Shown here: in pieces, positions 15,101 to 26,529 of the stretch
Layout of the letters: every line of letters starts with the position of its first letter
Numbering within the stretch: position 1 is the stretch's first letter
NCBI GenBank assembly: GCA_019054805.1
Contig: JAHQIY010000037.1
Location: 124,001-188,000, forward strand
Reading direction: 5' to 3'
DNA length: 64,000 nt
Origin: Brachionus manjavacas
Lineage: Eukaryota; Rotifera; Eurotatoria; Ploima; Brachionidae
Notes under the pieces: model-generated
Databases searched by the model: none
What the model was told of the DNA's origin: nothing
The model's input: the letters and a program-made list of their open reading frames with translations, nothing else
Position numbers and translations under genes: made by a program

Positions 15101-15661
15101 TTATGGCATTCTGTTTCTTTGGTTAAGAAAATTTCATGAAGACAATTTTTTTTAATGAAAGATCAAATTGAAAATCAGGTTCAAAATTTAGTTACATACT
15201 AAAGGTGATTTTTTTTAGATACAAAACTTGGTGCTTCAAAGAAAAAGTCACAAAATTCGGTAGACAAAAGCTTAGACGAAGCCTTAGAGCACATAGACCG
15301 GTTAAAGAAGGACATGAACCATCTATGCAGTGATTTGGATTTGTTATATAATAGCAAAAAGGATGTAAATGAATCAACTAATGACTCTTATCAATCAAAT
15401 GCATCAATAAATTCAAGCTATTCAAATTTGAATTTCGAATTCGACGATGATCTCATAGAAGATTTTTCGTCCTTGAACGAAAATTGTCGCCTAAAAACGC
15501 CTTTTCGCGAATTAAATGTACCAAAATCTGTAAATATTTTTTCAGCTGAAAAGTCAACACAGACAAGTGGAAGTGGGCCAAAAGTTCTGACCATTAAATC
15601 AATGAAGAGAAAATCGAATAGAAAGATGAATAAAATTTATAGAAATAGTAATCAATTTTAA
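9101..15661 (+). CDS. Unrecognised single-pass membrane protein, three exons
   Basis: Exons 9101-9182, 11410-12153 and 15219-15661 join in frame to 422 codons. The start ATG at 9101 is followed by 27 open codons and a strong donor (AT/GTAAGTAC). The two later exons are long open frames with clear acceptors (TGCTTTTAG and TTTTTTTAG). Residues about 33-51 (AIYCLIGFGIGIGCCLVYK) form one hydrophobic segment near the N-terminus, flanked by arginines and lysines, so an N-terminal membrane anchor is likely. The rest is polar and low-complexity: basic around residues 80-170, acidic around 230-270 (FGDDDDLF), then a short helical, possibly coiled-coil stretch (LDEALEHIDRLKKDM). No known domain is recognised. 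The first exon rests on phase compatibility and the donor alone; the other two are firmer. Both introns contain transposon debris. Confidence 0.6.
10282..11075. mobile_element. Mariner-type foldback element, copy A
   Basis: Starts CAGTGATGTTCCAG and ends in CGGAACACCACTG, flanked on both sides by TA, as expected for Tc1/mariner-type insertion. Both ends are packed with TTTACGTAAA-like words and are inverted with respect to each other for about 300 bp, with many mismatches. It has no transposase ORF. It lies in intron 1 of the membrane-protein gene. It is a diverged relative of the element at 24617-25840. Confidence 0.85.
12540..13050. repeat. TTCAATTATT-rich foldback repeat
   Basis: Short imperfect tandem units of TTCAA(C/T)TATT type. 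A near-exact inverted repeat of about 75 bp links 12655-12725 with 12902-12977; both contain TTATCCATAAAAGCC or its complement. The structure would fold into a hairpin. It lies inside intron 2 of the membrane-protein gene. No coding content is seen. Confidence 0.75.
13110..13470 (-). pseudogene. Decayed mariner-like transposase fragment
   Basis: Read on the minus strand, an interrupted frame gives an EDELWMFHRK block, a NFGWVAVGQSVQT block and a VFIKTTGDVLVHV block. This order resembles the DDE catalytic core of mariner transposases, where DE.W is followed by WV.PG and a MVSVWW-like strand. In-frame stops and a missing final acidic motif make it a fossil. It sits in intron 2 of the membrane-protein gene. 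The family assignment is an inference from motif order only. Confidence 0.4.
13742..14120 (-). pseudogene. Unidentified decayed coding sequence
   Basis: The minus strand shows interrupted coding-like frames less AT-rich than the surroundings, including a cysteine cluster (CCGCEFCPV) and a polar tail ending ELKIVELELD before a stop near 13742. It is probably transposon-derived and continuous with the fossil at 13110-13470, but no family is recognised. Confidence 0.3.
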
Positions 15662-16096
15662 AAAAGAAAATTAACACAAGTCCAGTGGATTTTTAAAAAA
15701 TTTTTGGTCAAATCCCGATACATAAGATTCCATATTTTTAAATGTAAAAAATGTCCTTGCATCTGTTTAATCTAATCAATAGATTAATCAAGCGCTTTTC
15801 TTAATTAAATATATTTTTTACAATTTATTAGATTTTTACCAAAACCGGTACAATTAGTTCATTATAACTGTTAAATAATGTAATAAAATTTAAATTTATT
15901 TCAAATTATTTGAAACTTTCGTTCAGATATTTTATTCATTTGATCTCAAATCACCATCAGCAATGATTACTTTATTTTTTGAGATGGTTTTAATTCTCTC
16001 GTTTGAGAATAAATAATTAATTAATTGATCAATTTAAATTTAGGACTATAAAAAACTATAAAAAAAAATTTTATCAAAATTAAATTATTTTTAAAT
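15662..16096. other. Convergent intergenic gap
   Basis: A 435-bp AT-rich gap between the 3' ends of the membrane-protein gene and the GALNT gene. It must contain both 3' untranslated regions; AATAAA words occur, but no site is decisive. Confidence 0.4.
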
Positions 16097-19000
16097 CTAT
16101 ATCTTAAAATCGCGTTCAATCATTGTCCGGTTGACGGATTCAAATTGCCACTTTTGACTGTCCAATTTTGTGTCACAGTTATTCATAAAAATTTCTCTGC
16201 GTTCTCCATTTGAATCTAGACAAAGCTTGCTTATTGAGTGAACTATCTGCAAATGCTTCTGTTTAATCATTTAAAAAGTTAGACTCAAAGAGTTTAAAAT
16301 TGTTTCAACTGAAAATTACCGGACTATATTTAAACTCCTGATTTCCGTGCATTCCGTGGCATTCAAAAAGCAACACTGGACTGCCAGGATCGCTTCTACT
16401 TACATCCCAGCAAACATTTCTGGATTTGGGCCTGATGTCTTTGTGCCATGTTAGCTCAAAATTTTGCTCACCCCCAATGTCTTTGTTTGAACTTTGGCAA
16501 ACTTCGAGGCCGAAATTACTCTTAGAAGACTTGAATTTTGTGTCAATGCACAAATTGGTTTCAACGTTTCGGATTTCTCCGTAAGCGTAAGGTGCAGGTA
16601 TAATTGGCGGATAATAGTTTATCATGTCAGGAGCCACATTTTCCATAAACCACTTGAATGGCTTACAGCTTAATGATTGTCTTATATCGATTTGTTTTTT
16701 CAAATCACCGGTCTCTATGCTTTTCATATTAGGCAATCGCTTGTAAACATATTCTTTATATTCGTCCATCCATGTTTCGGCGACTCTTTTGTGATTCTAA
16801 ATTTTAAAAAAATGAATTCAAAGCATTTTTAAGCTTTTAAAATGTTAAAGACCCTTGAGACGTAGTCGCCAGCTCCAAAGGCACCAAATGGATTAAATTT
16901 TCGATAAACATGACCAACTCTTGAACAGGGAGCTTAATTTTCAAGTAAATAATTGAGATTATCATTCATATAAGCATCTATACCATCAACTATTCTGCCT
17001 CCACATTGCCATACTTTGAATGATAATTCATATTGTTCGCCGCCCCATACATCAAGACCCTCATCGTATCCGTCAAATTTAAAGAACCATTTTTTGCTGA
17101 TGGCAAAAAGTCCACCTGCCATTACAGGACTCCTGGAAATTTTAGAATCATCAGAAAAAATAAAGATAAAAGTGTTGACATCATCGCTGAAATTTTACAA
17201 GTTTTATGCATAAAATATTTACTAAATTTTTGTCAAAAAAATTTCAAAAATAAAAAAACTTAAGATCTAAATTTTATTGAAAAATTCTTAGAAGATTCAA
17301 GATTTTTTTAACTTCTACAAACCTGCAAAATATCGCAAAAAATTTAAAGATCACTTAACATTTTTAAAGGTGCAACGTATTTTGCATTTTTGCAAAGTCT
17401 AGGTAATTCAATTAATAAATTTTAGATCTATTTTTAATGTATCAAAGGATATTTTTTTTGAATTTTTTAATGAAAATTTACCATGAACTACGTGAAAAAA
17501 TATTTGTAAATAGAGTCATAGCGATTATGTGAACAATTGATCATCAAAAAATGTGATCATTTATGTTCACAAAAAATGGTCACATGATTACATATATTTT
17601 TATTTTTTTTAAATAAAAAAAAATTAAAATTTCATTAATTTTTTATAATTTTGATATTTGAGTCCAAATTTGCATGCTTTAATGTTTAATTCTTTTTTGA
17701 TATAATATCAAAATAATCTGAATATCATAAAACACACTTTACTAAAACATATCTTTGACCAAGAAATTAAAATTTAAAAAAACGATTTTTTTAGCTAAAA
17801 TGAATGAAAATGAAGATATTAAGCTCTTTAAATATGCGAGCAAAATTTGGTTTTGTCTCAACAATTTTGTTATAGTCCTAAATGTCCAAAATTTGGTAGT
17901 GTAATGAAAATGGTTAGCCGTAAAAGGGATAAAAATGCTAAATATATGATATTGTCTTGGGGATGTTCTGCCTGTGGATCTTTTGGATTACCATACGATC
18001 AAAAAATTTTCTGGTTGTTCAAAAAACCTATTAAGATCATTTTAGCAGCATTTAAGTTTTGGTCTGCAAAATTGGCAAAAGCGAAAACTATGTCAGAGTT
18101 AAATGGTAGAGTTAAATTTCGAACACAAATTGACAGGCCGAGGCTAGGCTACCGATCTCAAACGAGACCAAGATGATTTCAAAAAAAGCCTTAAGTAAAC
18201 ATACCAACCCAGTACCATGTAATATATGGCAATGTGAAATTTTAGTACAAAAATTAAAAACTTTATAATTTTTTTGATTGTGCAAAAAAGGTTTTGTAAA
18301 CAGTTCAATATTGTATAATTTTGTACAAACGAATTCTAAGCTCTGCAAGAACTCTGCATTTTTCTGTAAAATGCACACCATCAAAAAATATTTGATTAAA
18401 ATATTTAATAAGTTGCAGAGTTTTTGCAGAGCCTAGAATTCGCTAGTACAAATTTGTACAATATTGTACTGTTTACAAAAGCTTTTTTTGCACAATTAGA
18501 AAAAAAATTATAAAGTTTTTACTTTTTGTACTGTAATTTTTGAACTAAAATTTCACATTGCCAAATATATGTGGAGAATTGATGAAGAATGAAAGAGGTG
18601 TTAAATTGCATATTGCAAAAATGCCCAAAAGCAAGACTTTTTTATTAAATTATATTATTTAGACCTTCGTTTCGGTGTATTTTATTATTTATCATATTTC
18701 TTTATTGATCACAAAATAAAATTTTTTGTACAAAAATTTTCTACATTTTTTTTTCGTTTAAAAAATGATCACATTTTTTGGTGATCAATTGTTCACATAT
18801 GACCCTATGCTCCACAAGGAGTGAATAAGGAAAAAAAAAAATTGTTCACATAATCGTTATGAATCTTTAAATTAGTTTAAAAAATAGGGTTTAGATCTAA
18901 TTTTGTCATTTTTAAGGAAAGACATAAAAAACACAGAAGGTTTCCAAAGAAGGGCGACTAAACTAATTACAAAATTAACTTTAGAGAAGATAAATAAACA

Positions 19001-22000
19001 GTTTAAAATTGTAAAATGTTTTGACAAGGTTAAATGGCACTACCAATTGGTTTAAATACCTGAACATTTTGTAGCAAGAAGTCATAGTTATGTTTTTGAA
19101 ATACGGTCTGTCAGAAATAGATTAACCAGATAGAAATTCTTAAAAAATCGAGTCCTGAATGAGTGGAACAAGTTTCCAAGAAAAATGTTAACGTTAAATG
19201 AATTTAAAAATAAAGTTGATACCTTTATTTTTTGTTAAGAAAAAAGGAAAACTAATGCTTGTGCTCCGTTTAAGGATAACTGAAAATGACGCTATTATTT
19301 ATTTTTATTATTATATTATAACAAGTTAAACTATTTTTTTTATGCTTCAACACTTTGTCGAGATAGAAATGTGCTGATAGCCCATAGAGGGTCATATATT
19401 ATTAAATTAAAATTATTCTTAATAAAAAGGTCAATGTTCAATTATTAGAATAATATTTCGTAGAATTATGTAAAACTTTAAATGGGTAAGGTGCCCCAAG
19501 TCATAAACACTAGTTTTGGATTTAAAATTTTTAGCTTTTCCAAAAATTTGAAATCTAATGTAATTTTGTGCGTAGAACTCGAATCTGAAATCATTTTTTT
19601 CATATGTCATCTTATTTTTGCTGAATTGCATGAAATAAAAATACAAATCTAGTGCATAAGTTTGAACTGATTTTTTCGAAAAATTAAACTGACTTGGAAA
19701 CTCAATTTTTTTTTCTTCAGATAGTAGAGGAAATGTACTTTCTAATCTTGTGTATTTTTTTTCACCCATTCAATAAAAATCCCTAACAATTTAAACGCAA
19801 AGTTTTGAAAAAATTCGATGATTTAGCATTTTTGGCGTTTTATTTCTCCCGTAAAATTATTTCAAAATAGATAATTTTTTTTTATTTAAGAGAACTAAGT
19901 CTCTTCTATAGAAATAGATGGGGGTTTGTTGATATCTTGTCTTAAAAGCATTCTATTTAGATTTAAAATCAGTAAAATATTAAAAAAAATGATCAAGATT
20001 TCAACAAGTTCTTAGACTTAATTTTAGAGGCCATAAATGAATATAAAAATATAGATTTGAATATTAAGCTATGGAATAGATTCTGGAGAGCTTTGGAAAT
20101 GTATCAAAGTGGTGCAAGCTATCAAAATGTCTTAGAAAAGCTATTTGGAGCAAAATCGAGTAGTAAAGTTATTTCTCATAAAAAAAGCAAAGATTTTAAT
20201 ACATTAATATATTCAGAACAATAAATTTCCTATATGAATCTATCTAAAAACTTTATATTTATTACATAGGTATCTTTAAATGCTTGTATTTTACTAAATA
20301 GACAATATTATCCAAAAAGCCCACCTATTCCTATTTCTTAATAAATTAGCTTTAATTTAAGCCCAAAATCACCCTACTTGAAAAGAGTCTTATATACGAA
20401 ATAAAATTTAAAGGCATATTTTAAAAAAAAAAACATTTTTTTCTAAAAATCGCCAAAAAAAAAGGGAAAATAAACTAATGGATGATAAAAAACGACGAAT
20501 CCGAGTAAATTTAGGGTAAATTTTCATAAAAAAAAAAAAAAAAGGAGATTTCTATATGCTTCACATTTTATGAAACAAAACGTTTTTTTGAACCCCCCCC
20601 TGAAACTCGGCTATAAGATATAAGAACCCAACTTTTTCACTAATAAAATCGAATTCTGCGTCATAATTAACCTAAATAAAGTTTTTGGGGTGAATTTTTG
20701 ATAATCCTAGCTAACTAGTGTTTATGACTTGGGGCACCTTAAAAATAGAAAAAATAATTCATAGAAAAGGAGTATTAATTTTTGGAATCTATTTTAATTT
20801 TATTTTTTTGGAAATTTTTGGAAAATTTTTAATAATTTTTCAATTTTTTGTCTGTGAAAAATAACGAAAGATTATTATTTTTAAAAAAATTCTTTGATAC
20901 AGAAGTAATGTCCGATAAGAGTCCATTTTTTGTCTTACTCGAATTTTGCCCAAGATTTAGAAGACAAATTTTAGCTCATTTTGTAGCTCATGAGACAGGG
21001 ATACAAAACTTTATTTTTGACAACTTTATGAGTATTTTTTTTCATTTCATTTTCTAAATCTTTGTCTCATGAGCTTCATAACAAAGTATAATTTGTCTTC
21101 TAACTCTTGGGCAAAATTCGAGTAAGATAAAAAATGCACTGAGAAAATAAATTGAAAAAATTTTAAATAATCACAAAAATCTACAACTGATTAGATTCGG
21201 AAATGAATGGAAAAAATTAATTAAAGAAATAGCTTTTTTGGAGATGATGAAATTTTGGAGCAAAAACTTCAACAAAATTTATTTTAGTAGATTGAATGCC
21301 AGTTTTATTCCAATTATTGAAAATTACTTAAAAATATTCCTGTTTAAATCAAAAAAAAATATAAAATTAAAATTTTTAGAGAAATGACCGAATGTTGATA
21401 TAATTGTTAAGTTTTTTTGACTTTTTTTCTGACACAATAAAGCTTTAAGCAAAATTATCAATTTATTTTTTAATTTCAAAAATATTTTTCCTTGTATTAA
21501 TTTTTTTGTAGCTTCAAACTTCACCGCCGCCTCCTATTGTTTTATTCATTTTGTTTTTTATTTATCCTGCAAATAAACTTAAAACTTTTTCTAAAAAATA
21601 ACTTAAAATTTTAACAAATTATGTGTTTTTTTTCTAAATATTTTTCTATTTAAATCCATTTCAATTGATTGATACATCACCAAAAAAAAGTAAAAAAAAA
21701 CTTGAAAAACTTAAAAATTTTTCAAGACCATAAAAAAGCAGGCTTCCTAACTTATTTCTAAATAAAAAAAAATACTTAAAAATGTTGAATTCATTTGATC
21801 ATGTCAACATTTTAAATTAAAAAATTTCAGTATTACTCAAAAGGTTCAGTGGGATCACGCTTGTGTTCATCTACGAGTGGAATTCGTTTGTATAATAAGT
21901 CCCAGTCAAATACACCCCTGGCACCGTTGTCTTGAGCAGTATAAGCAAAGTTTTCTTCATTAATGACATCAATTAAAGGACAAACAACTGTTGTATAATT

Positions 22001-23046
22001 CAGAGCAATAGGTTCAAGTAATGGTGGAAGCCAATTTGTGTTGCATTCGATGTGTGAATCAAAAAATACCAAAACTTCAGCTTTGGCTTGACGGGCACCA
22101 GCCATCCTTGTTCTAATCAGACCTTCTCTTTTTGTTAAGCGGACTATTTTGACTAATCCTTTGAAATTTTCCGAAATGTAATCATCCAGTTTTTTTTTCA
22201 AAAACTCTTTAAAAAATTTCATCTAATTTTTATTTTAATTTTTGGATTGGGTTCATTCACCTTTTTTACTAAAATCATCCACCAGAATTATTTCTTCCAA
22301 TAATTCAGCTGGGGAGCGCCTGATTATGCTGTAAATTGATCTTAGAAGAACGGAAAAATGTTCGTCATGAAACGGAATGATAACACTTATTCTTGGCAAA
22401 TTCGACAGATAGAGTTTTTTTTTGCAGCTTAAAAAAAAATGTCGGTTTTCCATATTCTATTTGAAACAAATTTACTCAGAGTGGCGAATATCATTTAAAG
22501 ACCTTTCCAGCGATATTTTGTCGCTTGCCAATGCATTAAAACCATTTTGAGAATACAAAGTTTGCTTCAAGTTTGACCTTGCATCCATTGTGTCTAAGAC
22601 AAATCCTTGACCTTGTTCGCCAGCGCCAGTTCGCTGACTTTCACCAGCTATCTGGTTATAGTTGTGCCAATCTTTTTTTTCATTTTTTTTTTCTTTTTTT
22701 TTTTCGAAATTGTCTAAAATTTCGAAATTTTCTTGAACTCTTTTTTCTATTTGGTTTTCATCAATTTCATAATCATTTTGATTTTTATTAAATTTATCAA
22801 AATGATTCAAATTCTTCAAGTTTTTTGTATTTAAAGCATTTCTAATACAACATTAGTTAAAATTTTAAATTTTACCTGAATATTTTGGTTTTTAAGGTCG
22901 ACACCGTTTGCTTCATCATTTAGAAATTTTTTCTCCAGATTTTTTCTTGCTAAATTTTTGTTCTTAGTATAAAAAATGGAGTAAAAACAGTACACTAATA
23001 ATACGACGATAGATATTTTGAAAATTTGACTTCTAATTTTTCTCAT
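16097..23046 (-). CDS. GALNT10: Polypeptide N-acetylgalactosaminyltransferase, GALNT10-like
   Basis: Eight exons join in frame to 637 codons: 22876-23046, 22476-22813, 22261-22427, 21837-22206, 16984-17132, 16853-16932, 16320-16796 and 16097-16258. The product would start mucin-type O-glycosylation in the Golgi by adding GalNAc to Ser/Thr. A short basic N-terminus precedes one type II membrane segment (about residues 9-26), then a lysine-rich stem. The GT-A catalytic half shows [13 protein letters not shown], the metal-binding DSH and the Gal/GalNAc-T motif [13 protein letters not shown]. The last two exons encode a ricin-type lectin domain ([14 protein letters not shown], then HGNQEFKY). Human GALNT10 has about 600 residues. 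The WGGEQYE form and the lectin spacing suggest the GALNT10 group, but the paralogue call is uncertain. Intron 4 (17133-21836) is 4.7 kb and full of mobile DNA; the others are 48-62 bp. No frame damage is seen. Confidence 0.9.
17515..18866 (+). mobile_element. Merlin-like DNA transposon remnant in the GALNT intron
   Basis: Ends are inverted copies of TCATA(G/A)CGATTATGTGAACAATT, and a second inner inverted copy ends near 18805. Inside, ORF 17847-18176 encodes a zinc-ribbon-like CPKFG...CSACG pair followed by a hydrophobic helix ([13 protein letters not shown]), the N-terminal layout of IS1016/Merlin-type transposases. A homologous protein fragment lies in the element at 36709-37373. No DDE core remains. 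A palindromic element (18222-18570) is inserted in it. The target duplication is not clear, so the exact ends are uncertain. Confidence 0.65.
18222..18570. repeat. Palindromic MITE-like insert
   Basis: Long inverted repeat: ATATATGGCAATGTGAAATT at the left is mirrored by the right end, and arms of about 150 bp continue inward through GTTTACAAAA-type and GAATTCTA-type words. The central part carries CTCTGCA words on both sides. No ORF of its own. It lies within the Merlin-like remnant. Confidence 0.75.
18925..19395 (+). pseudogene. LINE reverse-transcriptase C-terminal fragment and 3' end
   Basis: The plus strand reads [20 protein letters not shown] and later [20 protein letters not shown], matching the C-terminal region of CR1/Jockey-type reverse transcriptases (compare RVARMWNKLPDSVIDAPSVN in the LINE at 40799-42127). 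A stop interrupts the frame. The 3' end near 19380-19395 (CCATAGAGGGTC) resembles a word near 34045 (CCATTGAGGGTC). It is 5' truncated and inside the GALNT intron. Confidence 0.65.
19489..20739. mobile_element. Non-autonomous TA-flanked DNA transposon with AGGTGCCCC ends
   Basis: Terminal inverted repeats of about 25 bp, AGGTGCCCCAAGTCATAAAC at the left and its complement at the right, are flanked on both sides by TA. The interior is AT-rich and has no convincing transposase, so it is probably a non-autonomous derivative of a Tc1/mariner-type element. It lies in the GALNT intron. A similar end (AGGGCCCCAAGTCTTAAAC) occurs at 45145-45168 without a visible partner. Confidence 0.8.
20919..21140. 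repeat. Foldback repeat of about 220 bp
   Basis: Arms 20919-21000 and 21061-21140 are inverted copies; each contains GAATTTTGCCCAAG or its complement and a central CTCATGAGAC-type word. The loop is about 60 bp. It looks like a MITE or foldback element in the GALNT intron. It explains the short ORF seen here. Confidence 0.75.
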
Positions 23047-24616
23047 TGTTTTTTTTTAACGAGCTCTAATAATGATCTTTTATCATTGTTTAAAAGGTGC
23101 TTAAGAAATTGCAATTTTATAAATTATTTGAATTAAAATATTAAAATATTTTTCTTTATTAGTGCAACACAAATTTTTTTTGTTGGATTCTTTTGGACAA
23201 GTGAAATATAATGACTTAGTGAAACAATTTATTAATTTCGTGAATAAAATGTAAAGATAAAAATTAAATTTTTGCTATTATAATTAGACTAACATGTTTT
23301 AAAATTTGGCTCTCAAAATTCTTAAAAAAAAATTTGAATAATAAACGTCTTACACTTTGAAAAAAAATTTTAAACACATAGCTAAATTAATTTTTGAATA
23401 AATTTTCATATTTAATTTACAACAATCCTCAATTAAATGCGGCGTATTGAGGTTGCAGATCAGTCTCGTTTTATTTTAAATTTTTTCGTTTAACTTTTAA
23501 ATTAAAAACTTGATTCCGAGACCAACTTGCTTAGTTCAAAGCTAAATTCTGCTCATGTTTTTTCTAAATAAAAAACTGAAAAAAAAGATTTTTTTTTCTA
23601 AATAGAAATAGTATTAAAAAATTTTAAAATTAATAATTTTTTTTTTCTTTTTTGTTTGGGGAACTGTGAAATTCAGTATAAATTAGACCATTTAATTTTA
23701 ATTTTCAAGAAATTCTTTGTGTTACCTCATATAACTCATGCTCAGCGTGTTTAGACGACCATAATAAAAAGATCTCCTTAATAGGATCAATTTTGGATTA
23801 TTCTTTTCCTTGTTTAAATTCATTCTCAGCAACTAACATCGAAAAAATACAAGTTATTCAAGATTCAGCATATTTTTTTTTAAATTAAAAGTTGAATTAA
23901 TTAATTAATGTCAAGTCAAACAAAAATAAAAAAATGGTGATTATTTTATTGATATTTTTATTAAATTGGTTGCCCTAGAAAAATTTAAGTCTTTAACAAA
24001 AAAATTCACAAAACTAATAACAAATTGAACGATTCTTGATATCATACTGACTTCAATTGAAATGCTTTTGTTGGTGATGTTGTTGAATATTCTTGTTTAT
24101 TTGTTTCTGAGTCAGCTGGCTAATCGTAGGGCGGCCAGTTAGGTAGCTTTTAGATCCACCTTTGTTGCTGAGAAATTTAACTGTCAAAATCCATGTTTTA
24201 TCAGATTTCTCACTATCTTATTTATTCGTTAGATTACGTTTTGGTTTTAACCGAATTTTTGTACAAGATTGATCTAATAAAAAAAATTTAAATAAAAGTT
24301 GAATTGTGGAAAAGTGTAAATGTTAAAAAAATGAATATTGACATGTCGCTTTTGAATTATATGAAAATTTAACGGTCATTTTCGACTTTAAATTTTATGT
24401 TAGTTTATTGATTAATGTTATAAAAAGGGAATGTAAGTTTTAATTGGTAGCTTAACATGTCAATACATGAGAAGTTTTAATCAATAAATCAATTACGATT
24501 TAACTTATATCAACTACCAAGGATTGTCTTTTTAATTGGATGTATCAGCATGCTCAATAAAAGCTTTAATCCAATTATTTTTCCATTCATGAAGAACTTT
24601 TAACATTCTACATATA
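23047..24616. other. Gene-free interval upstream of the GALNT gene
   Basis: The GALNT promoter and 5' UTR should lie at the left edge, just after 23046, but no element is recognisable. The rest is AT-rich without a supportable gene. Confidence 0.4.
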
Positions 24617-25840
24617 CAGTGGTGTTCCGGATTTAGTAATTTACGATAATTTACGTAAAAAATAGTAAATTTACCGAATTTTACGTAAAATATTGTAAAT
24701 TTACGTAAATTTACAAAAGTAAAAAAACGTAAATTTACTTGATTTTACGTAAAATTTGGTAAATTTCGATCATTTTACGTAAATTTATGTAAAAAAAAAA
24801 TGTCCAAAAATTGAAATAATTTGGCACTTTTTAAAAAAATGAATTTTTGTTAACCTTCAATATTTATATCCAAAATTATGAGAAAAAGAAAATTACCATA
24901 ATTTACGTAAATTTTGGTAAAATGTAATCAATTTAATGGTAAAAAATAGTAAAAAATGGTAAAAAATGATTATTTAAAATTTTAAATTAATTTGAAAAAA
25001 AATTTTTATTAGGTTGGTTATAATTTTTCAAACACTTAAAGGGTGAAAAATTAATTTTAATTTTCTTTAATTTTTATTATTTTTGTTGAAAGGCAAAGAT
25101 TTAAGTAGAGAGCGCATTTGGGTATTTGAAATTGTTAAAAGAGAAATACCAGGTCAAAAAGATCAGAGAAAATTCTAAGCTATTTCTAAAGCTCCTTCAA
25201 AAAATAAAAAAAAAATAAAAAAACTATTAAATAATTTTTAAATCATTAATTTTTGAAGGAGCTTTAGAAATAGCTTAGAATTTTCTCTGATCTTTTTGAC
25301 CTGGTATTTCTCTTTTAACAATTTCAAATACCCAAATGCGCTCTCTACTTAAATCTTTGCCTTTCAACAAAAATAATAAAAATTAAAGAAAATTAAAATT
25401 AATTTTTCACCCTTTAAGTGTTTGAAAAATTATAACCAACCTAATAAAAATTTTTTTTCAAATTAATTTAAAATTTTAAATAATCATTTTTTACCATTTT
25501 TTACTATTTTTTACCATTAAATTGATTACATTTTACCAAAATTTACGTAAATTATGGTAATTTTCTTTTTCTCATAATTTTGGATATAAATATTGAAGGA
25601 TAACAAAAATTCATTTTTTTTTAAAAAGTGCCAAATTATTTCAATTTTTTGGACATTTTTTTTTTTACATAAATTTACGTAAAATGATCGAAATTTACCA
25701 AATTTTACGTAAAATCAAGTAAATTTACGTTTTTTTACTTTTGTAAATTTACGTAAATTTACAATATTTTACGTAAAATTCGGTAAATTTACTATTTTTT
25801 ACGTAAATTATCGTAAATTACTAAATCCGGAACACCACTG
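24617..25840. mobile_element. Mariner-type foldback element, copy B (near-perfect 590-bp arms)
   Basis: Begins CAGTGGTGTTCCGGATTTAG and ends with its complement, with TA on both sides. The two halves (about 24617-25202 and 25250-25840) are almost identical inverted copies around a loop of about 47 bp, so a strand could fold into a very long hairpin. The outer ends are rich in TTTACGTAAA words. The inner arms carry a sequence absent from copy A. There is no ORF. The near identity of the arms suggests a recent origin or gene conversion. Confidence 0.92.
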
Positions 25841-25844
25841 TAGT

Positions 25845-26525
25845 TATAATAAATTAAAAACGCTTCAAGAGATCAACTCTTACCGGATACCTCCACTATG
25901 TATTTTTTACCAGTAAAATACCATATTCACCAGTCTATTAAAAAATTGTATGATTAAAACTATATTTTCTTTTATGAATCTTTTATCAAATAATAAATTT
26001 AGAGAAATCTTTAATTACGTTTCCTTCTTATTTTGTTTTATTTTTTGTTAATTTACGATGAATAAAAAAAGCATCATTTCAATAATTCTTAAAAATATTA
26101 TTAAAATCACTAAAAACCATTCATAAACACAATTGTTTTTTTTTGAAAAAACAATCACGTCAAAATATCAATCAAAATAATCAATCTTTCATTATTTTTT
26201 GCTGAAAAATATTGAGCTCTCATTTTAGTGCGTAAATACACATAACTCCACTTTTCTCTCAAAAACAAAGGAGAGGACGATGCGTAAATACACAAATTAT
26301 TTTTAAATCTAATAATATAATTTTTAAAAATATTTTTTTATGCTTTCAAAAATAATAAGATATTTTAAATTTCGTATGAAATCAACTTTAATGATTATTT
26401 ATTTATATTTTGAACTTTTGCCATTAATTTTATAAAATCTTAAAAAAAAGTTAAAAACGCGTTTTTGCATAAAAACAGGCGTTTATTTGTAGATGCGTTT
26501 TTTTGAGTGAAATTTTGCATTATTT
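25845..26525. other. AT-rich spacer
   Basis: No gene or clear repeat. A direct repeat of GCGTAAATACACA occurs at about 26231 and 26281. Confidence 0.4.
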
Positions 26526-26529
26526 AAAT

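Noticed and set aside
16305-17122. A second GALNT gene distinct from the one at 21.8-23.0 kb
   Set aside because: The two halves carry complementary parts of one protein and their splice phases match exactly across the 4.7 kb intron.
20848-21057. A 69-codon gene
   Set aside because: It lies inside a foldback repeat, and its peptide follows from the inverted arms.
22253-22453. A separate small gene from an ATG at 22453
   Set aside because: This is a GALNT exon; the conserved frame enters at 22427 through an AG, and the ATG lies in the 48-bp intron.
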